A stretch of 64,000 bases of DNA from Streptomyces fructofermentans (GTDB lineage: Bacteria > Actinomycetota > Actinomycetes > Streptomycetales > Streptomycetaceae), in NCBI RefSeq assembly GCF_014651055.1, contig NZ_BMWD01000004.1, positions 278,001 to 342,000 of the forward strand. Direction: 5' to 3'. Made by a program: the position numbers and the translations under genes. The notes beneath the pieces are model-generated. The model was not told the DNA's origin. It did not search any database and worked only from the letters and a program-made list of their open reading frames with translations. Each line of letters begins with the position of its first letter. Position 1 is the stretch's first letter. Below, one piece after another: positions 59,734 through 64,000 of the stretch.

Positions 59734-62700
59734 CCCGCACTCCCCGGGCTCTGGTGCCACAATTTCTTTCCGCTCGCGGGCCCCTCGCCCGCCGGGCGCA
59801 GGTCCGCCCACGGATGCATTTCGTATCCCGTGGACATCCGGATTCGACGACCGCCCGTCGAATCGCCGGAATCTCCCGGACCACCGGGCTCCTGCCGGGT
59901 TCCGCCGCCCTCCCGGGCCTGGCCCCCTCCGCCCCGGACTCCGGACCCGGAGCCGGACCCGGTGTCCGCACCGGCCCCTCCGCCCGGTCCGGCCAGCCGC
60001 AGCGCGACTCCGTCCAGGCCCTCCTCGCGCCGCAGTTCCACCAGGTCGGCGAGGTTCCAGGCGGCCGCCCCCACCACGCTGAGGCTGCGCGGCCCGCGCC
60101 GCTGCACCACACCGCGCACCAGCAGGAGCCAGGAGTGGAAGACGGTGTGCGCGCACGCGTCGTGGGAGTCGTCGAAGAAGGCGAGGTCGACCAGGCCCGT
60201 ACCGTCGTCCAGGGTCGTGAAGACGACCCGCTTGCCGGAACGGATCGGCGGTGTCTGCGTGGCCGCCTTGGCGCCGGCGACCAGGACCGTGTCGCCGTGC
60301 CGCGCCGCGCGCAGACGGCGTGCGGTGACCACGTTCAGCTCCTCCAGGAACTCCCGGTGGTCGTCCATCAGGTTGCGCGAGGCGTCCATCGAGAGCACTC
60401 CCAGCTCCGCGCTGAGGCGCTCCGCCGAGGAGAGGTCGGGCAGCCCGGCCGGCGCGGTCTTCTGCCCTCCGTTCAGCGGGAGTTGGGAACCTCCCGCACC
60501 CCGCGGCCCCCGCGCGCCCCGGTGCAGCTCCGTCAGATGCAGTTGCAGATCACGGCGGTTGGCTCCGAAGGCGTCCAACGCGCCGACCTGTGCGAGGCGT
60601 TGAGCGAGCGGACGGCTCGGGCGGGCCCGCTCCCAGAAGTCGAGCAGCGAGGCGTACGGCCGACCGTCCGCGATCCGGGCGGCCTCGGCCTCGCTGATCC
60701 CGTGCACGTCGGAGAGCGCGAGCCGCACCCCCCACGTCCTGCCGGAGCCCTCCGAGTCCTCCGAGCCGGCGACCTCGTCGGGAGCCCCGGCCCCCTCCGG
60801 CCCCCCGGAGTTCGCGGCACCCCCGGAGGCTCCGGAGCCCTCGAAGTCCCCGGAGCCCGCGCCTCCCCCGGCTCCAGACACTGATCCAGGCACTGATCCA
60901 GACAGTGATTCAGACAGTGATTCAGACACCAGTTCGATAGCGTGGGCGACCGAGGACCGGTTCACGTCCAACGGCAGGATCGGGACCCCCCGTCGCCGCG
61001 CGTCCGCCAGCAGCAGCCGCTTCGGGTACATCCCCGGGTCGTGGGTGAGCAGACCGGCGTAGAAGGCGGCCGGATGGTGCGCCTTCAGCCACGCGGACTG
61101 GTAGGTCGGCACGGCGAAGGCGACCGCGTGCGCCTTGCAGAAGCCGTACGCCCCGAAGGCCTCCACGATCTCCCACGTACGGGCGATCGTCTCCGCGTCG
61201 TACCCCCGCGCGGTCGCGTGCTGCGCGAACCAGAAGCGGATCCTCCCCTGCGACTCGGGATCGGACAGCCCGCGCCGCACCCGGTCCGCCTCGCCGCGCC
61301 CGCAGCCGGTCATGATGTCGACGATGTCGATGACCTGCTCGTGGAACACCACGACCCCGTACGTGTCCCTCAGCGGTTCCTCCAGATCCGGGTGCGGGTA
61401 GCGGACCGGCGCCCGGCCGTGCCGCGCCTCGATGAACGGCCGCACCATGTCGGCCGCGACCGGCCCCGGCCGGAACAGCGAGATGTCGACGACGAGGTCG
61501 TGGAAGGTCGCGGGCTGGAGCCTGCCGATCAGGTCCCGCTGGCCCGGCGACTCGATCTGGAAGCAGCCCAGCGTCTCGGCGGACCGGATGAGCCGGTACG
61601 TCCGCGGGTCGCCCTCCTCGACGGCGTCCAGGTCGACCCTGTCCCCCGTCGCCCGCTCCACCTCGGCCACCGCGTGCGCCATCGCCGACTGCATCCGCAC
61701 ACCCAGCACGTCCAGCTTGAGCAGCCCGAGGTCCTCCACGTCCTCCTTGTCGAACTGCGACATGGGGAACCCCTCGCCGCTGGTCGGCACGACCGGTGTA
61801 CGGGAGAGGAGCGAGGCGTCGGAGAGGAGCACCCCGCACGGGTGCATGGCGATTCCGCGCGGCAGCGCGTCGAGGGCCTCGACCAGCTCCCACAGTCGCT
61901 CGCGACCACCCATCTCCTCGGCGAGGGAGCGCAGTTCGGGAAGCTCGGCCATGGCGGCGCGCGCGTCACGGGCGCGGATGTGCGGGAAGGACTTGGCGAT
62001 CCGGTCGATGTCCGCCGGGTCCATGGAGAGCGCGGCGCCGACATCGCGTACCGCATGCCGCACCCGGTACGTCTCCGGCATCGACACGGTCGCGACCCGC
62101 TCGGCGCCGAACCGGCCGATGATCGCGCGGTAGACGTCGAGGCGGCGGGCGGACTCCACGTCGATGTCGATGTCGGGCAGGACGGCACGGCGTTCCGACA
62201 GGAAGCGCTCCATCAGCAGCCCGTGCTCGACGGGGTCGGCGTGCGCGATGCCGAGGAGGTGGTTGACGAGCGAGCCCGCGCCGGAACCGCGCGCGGCGAC
62301 CCGGACGCCCATCTCCCTGACGTCGTCGACGACCTGAGCGACCGTCAGGAAGTAGGAGGCGAAGTTGTGATGGGCGATGATGTCCAGCTCCCGGTGCATG
62401 CGCTCCCAGTACGCGCGCCGCGAGCCGTAGCCCCGCAGCACCATCCCCGCCGCCGCCCGCGAGGCCAGCACGCGCTGTGCGGTGCGCCGGCCGGCACCGA
62501 CCAGGTGCGGCTCGGGGAAGTGCACGGAACCGATGCCGAGGTCGTCCTCCGGGTCGACGAGGCACTCGGCCGCGGTGGACTGCGTCTGTTCGAGCAGGCG
62601 GTACGCGGTGTCGCGGCGGTAGCCCGCGGCCTCGACGACGCGTTCGGCGACGCCGAGCATGGTGTCCGCGTCCTTCAGCCAGGCCTCGCCGCTGTCGAGC

Positions 62701-63428
62701 TCCTTGCGGGGATCGACCGGCACGAGCCGGCGGGCGGCGTCCAGGACATCGGCGACCGGGCCCGATCCCGGGTCGGCGTACCGGACGTCGTTGCCGAGCA
62801 CCGGCCGCACCCGCTGCTCGGCGGCGAAGCCCACAGTACGGGCCGCGAGCCGCAGGGACCCGGGGCCGGTGCCTCCTCGCCCGTGCCAGACCGCTTCGAG
62901 GCGCAGCGCGTCCCCGTAGGCCTCCCGCCAGGGGACGAGCAGTTTCGCGGCCCGGTCGGGGCGTCCGGCGGCGAGCGCGCGGCCGACGTCGGAGGCCGCG
63001 CCGAGCAGCACGGTCAGGCCCTCCGCGTGGTTCTCGGCCCACGGCAGCAGGGGCGGGCCCTCTCCCGCATGGGATGCCGTAACGATTCTGCAGAGATCGG
63101 CCCAGCCCTTCGCGCCGTCCCGGGCGAGGAAGGTGACCCTGGGTGTCGACTCGTCGATGAAGGCGCCTCCGCGCACGGGGGCCCTGCGCCCCTCGCCCCG
63201 TACGGGCTCCCCGACCGCGAGGTCCACGCCGAACAGCGGACGCACCCCCTGCGCGGCGCAGGCCTTGGCGAAGCGGACCGCGCCCGCGAGGCTGTCGCGG
63301 TCGGTGAGCGCGAGCGCGTCCATGCCCCGCTCGGAGGCGCGCTCCGCCAGCCGCTTCGGGTGGGAGGCCCCGTATCGCAGGGAGAACCCGGAGGCGGTGT
63401 GCAGATGCGTGAAGCCCGGCACGCGCAC
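59730..63428 (-). CDS. dnaE2: Error-prone DNA polymerase III alpha subunit (DnaE2-type)
   Basis: A 1232-residue C-family polymerase. The PHP domain starts FTHLHTASGFSLRYGAS, the catalytic Asp pair is in LPDIDIDVESARR, and later blocks VVFHEQVIDIVDIMTGCG, FAVPTYQSAWLKAHHPAAFY and the OB fold near the C-terminus fit DnaE2. Around residues 835-900 (DNA 60730-60930) a Ser/Gly-rich insertion with tandem repeats interrupts the region before the helix-hairpin-helix. It is the upstream partner of the ImuB-like gene; ImuA' is not next to them. The GTG start is at 63428. Confidence 0.9.
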   Translation of the reverse strand: MRVPGFTHLHTASGFSLRYGASHPKRLAERASERGMDALALTDRDSLAGAVRFAKACAAQGVRPLFGVDLAVGEPVRGEGRRAPVRGGAFIDESTPRVTFLARDGAKGWADLCRIVTASHAGEGPPLLPWAENHAEGLTVLLGAASDVGRALAAGRPDRAAKLLVPWREAYGDALRLEAVWHGRGGTGPGSLRLAARTVGFAAEQRVRPVLGNDVRYADPGSGPVADVLDAARRLVPVDPRKELDSGEAWLKDADTMLGVAERVVEAAGYRRDTAYRLLEQTQSTAAECLVDPEDDLGIGSVHFPEPHLVGAGRRTAQRVLASRAAAGMVLRGYGSRRAYWERMHRELDIIAHHNFASYFLTVAQVVDDVREMGVRVAARGSGAGSLVNHLLGIAHADPVEHGLLMERFLSERRAVLPDIDIDVESARRLDVYRAIIGRFGAERVATVSMPETYRVRHAVRDVGAALSMDPADIDRIAKSFPHIRARDARAAMAELPELRSLAEEMGGRERLWELVEALDALPRGIAMHPCGVLLSDASLLSRTPVVPTSGEGFPMSQFDKEDVEDLGLLKLDVLGVRMQSAMAHAVAEVERATGDRVDLDAVEEGDPRTYRLIRSAETLGCFQIESPGQRDLIGRLQPATFHDLVVDISLFRPGPVAADMVRPFIEARHGRAPVRYPHPDLEEPLRDTYGVVVFHEQVIDIVDIMTGCGRGEADRVRRGLSDPESQGRIRFWFAQHATARGYDAETIARTWEIVEAFGAYGFCKAHAVAFAVPTYQSAWLKAHHPAAFYAGLLTHDPGMYPKRLLLADARRRGVPILPLDVNRSSVAHAIELVSESLSESLSGSVPGSVSGAGGGAGSGDFEGSGASGGAANSGGPEGAGAPDEVAGSEDSEGSGRTWGVRLALSDVHGISEAEAARIADGRPYASLLDFWERARPSRPLAQRLAQVGALDAFGANRRDLQLHLTELHRGARGPRGAGGSQLPLNGGQKTAPAGLPDLSSAERLSAELGVLSMDASRNLMDDHREFLEELNVVTARRLRAARHGDTVLVAGAKAATQTPPIRSGKRVVFTTLDDGTGLVDLAFFDDSHDACAHTVFHSWLLLVRGVVQRRGPRSLSVVGAAAWNLADLVELRREEGLDGVALRLAGPGGGAGADTGSGSGSGVRGGGGQAREGGGTRQEPGGPGDSGDSTGGRRIRMSTGYEMHPWADLRPAGEGPASGKKLWHQSPGSAG
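60878..60925. repeat. 12-bp minisatellite inside dnaE2
   Basis: Four tandem 12-base units, two like (A/G)CACTGATCCAG and two ACAGTGATTCAG, encoding the four-residue repeat (E/G)S(L/V)(S/P). Confidence 0.8.
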
Positions 63429-63956
63429 CTCCGTCCCTCAGGGGCCCTTCACACCAGCCCTCGAACACTTGTTCCCTACTCCCCCGCCCCCACCATAGAC
63501 CAATTCTCGAACTCCTGTACGACATCCGTTCAGACCCCTCCCACCTGCGCAAACACCGCGCGGCCCGGATCGCGGGGACATGACATGGGCGACCGAGGAC
63601 CCCGCCCCCACCCCCGCCCGGCGGGCACGCCGCCCGCCCTCGCCCCCGTCGCCGCGCCGGGGAGGGAGCGGGCCACACGGCGGGAACCGTCGCCGCACCC
63701 CCGCCACCACCCGGGGCGTCGACCGGCCCGCCCTCGCCCCGGCCGGGCACGCCGACCGCGCCCGCCGCCACCCGGGGGCCGACCGAGGCGCCCTCCCCCT
63801 CCAGCACCTCCCCTCCGGCCACCCGGCCACCACCCGCACCCCGGCACCCCGGCACCCCGGGAGCGTCCAGTCCCCGTCCGCCGGACACGCGCGAGCCCCC
63901 GTTCCCGCCGAGTGGCGGGAACGGGGGCTCGCGATCGCCCGAGGGTGCCGGCCTCG
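63429..63956. other. GC-rich spacer between dnaE2 and the next gene
   Basis: 528 bp of Pro/Arg/Gly-coding-type low-complexity DNA without a convincing gene. It holds the dnaE2 promoter side and, at its far end, the strong hairpin at 63891-63932. Confidence 0.5.
63891..63932 (-). terminator. Strong terminator hairpin
   Basis: A perfect 19-bp stem (63891-63909 with 63914-63932) and a 4-base loop, 25 bases after the stop of the gene entering from the right. Confidence 0.75.
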
Positions 63957-64000
63957 TCAGCCGATCTCGGTCCCGGTCGCGGAGAGCGCCTCCGTGACCG
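63957..64000 (-). CDS. 3' end of a gene entering from the right edge
   Basis: The last codons read VTEALSATGTEIG and a TGA stop at 63959-63957, followed by the strong hairpin. Too little is present to name the protein. Confidence 0.5.
   Translation of the reverse strand, partial: VTEALSATGTEIG

Noticed and set aside
63438..63888. Minus-strand frames before dnaE2
   Set aside because: Gly/Arg/Pro low complexity without start signals or domains.

Overview
The DNA is very GC-rich, with GTG and TTG starts, overlapping stop/start codons and many GC hairpins. Its gene content (HmgA, SigK/RskA, a DUF4331 protein, secreted subtilisin and GDSL hydrolase, a sortase-tagged chitin oxidase, an actinobacterial integrative conjugative element) points to a Streptomyces chromosome, probably an accessory or arm region. 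All family names are from reading translations and motifs; no database search was run.

Region 1 (1-11000) is metabolic: a CitMHS-type citrate transporter cut by the window edge, a molybdopterin oxidoreductase, a TetR regulator, a small lipoprotein, homogentisate dioxygenase followed by a GntR/UTRA regulator, a free-standing C-terminal domain of a type ISP restriction enzyme, a decayed ABC permease and a CoA transferase. Several genes have a -10 box 6-8 bases before the start codon and look leaderless.

Region 2 (11100-17515) is a SigK/RskA pair divergent from an operon-like set (DUF4331 membrane-anchored protein, TPR protein, NicO metal exporter). The shared 5' region carries two oppositely oriented copies of one promoter pattern (ATCC-N15-CCGAAT). 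Then come a membrane Ser/Thr kinase, a secreted GDSL hydrolase and a secreted subtilisin.

Region 3 (21800-31900) is an extracellular polysaccharide cluster: small membrane protein, GNAT/FemAB-like protein, two GT2 glycosyltransferases, a polysaccharide deacetylase and a 1377-residue fusion of a Wzx-like flippase with a second polytopic domain, coupled by overlapping codons, and facing a membrane-anchored GH39-like glycosidase.

Region 4 (32000-37500) holds housekeeping genes (AAA ATPase, GntR, GNATs, DUF402, methyltransferase) and GC-rich minisatellites.

Region 5 (about 37582-55476, 17.9 kb) is an AICE (integrative conjugative element of actinomycetes). It is bounded by a 12-bp direct repeat CTTAACGGCACC, with paired GGGAGCCA arm sites just inside both ends. 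It carries int, xis, a Prim-Pol plus helicase replication pair, an orphan cytosine methyltransferase, TraB with a candidate transfer locus (clt), small membrane proteins, a coupled operon of small unknown proteins, and an oppositely transcribed HTH-DUF5919/Nudix pair beside an HD protein and a double-wHTH GntR regulator. At the right end is a lower-GC three-gene cassette that looks like an ABC-three-component defence system (nuclease-like effector, middle component, Rad50-like ATPase). It separated a GNAT gene from a divergent LPMO gene.

Region 6 (55591-64000) contains the LPMO, a secreted lipase, a MarR/cupin pair with repeated operator half-sites, and a mutasome-like pair: a Y-family pseudo-polymerase coupled to a DnaE2-type polymerase that carries a repetitive Ser/Gly insertion.
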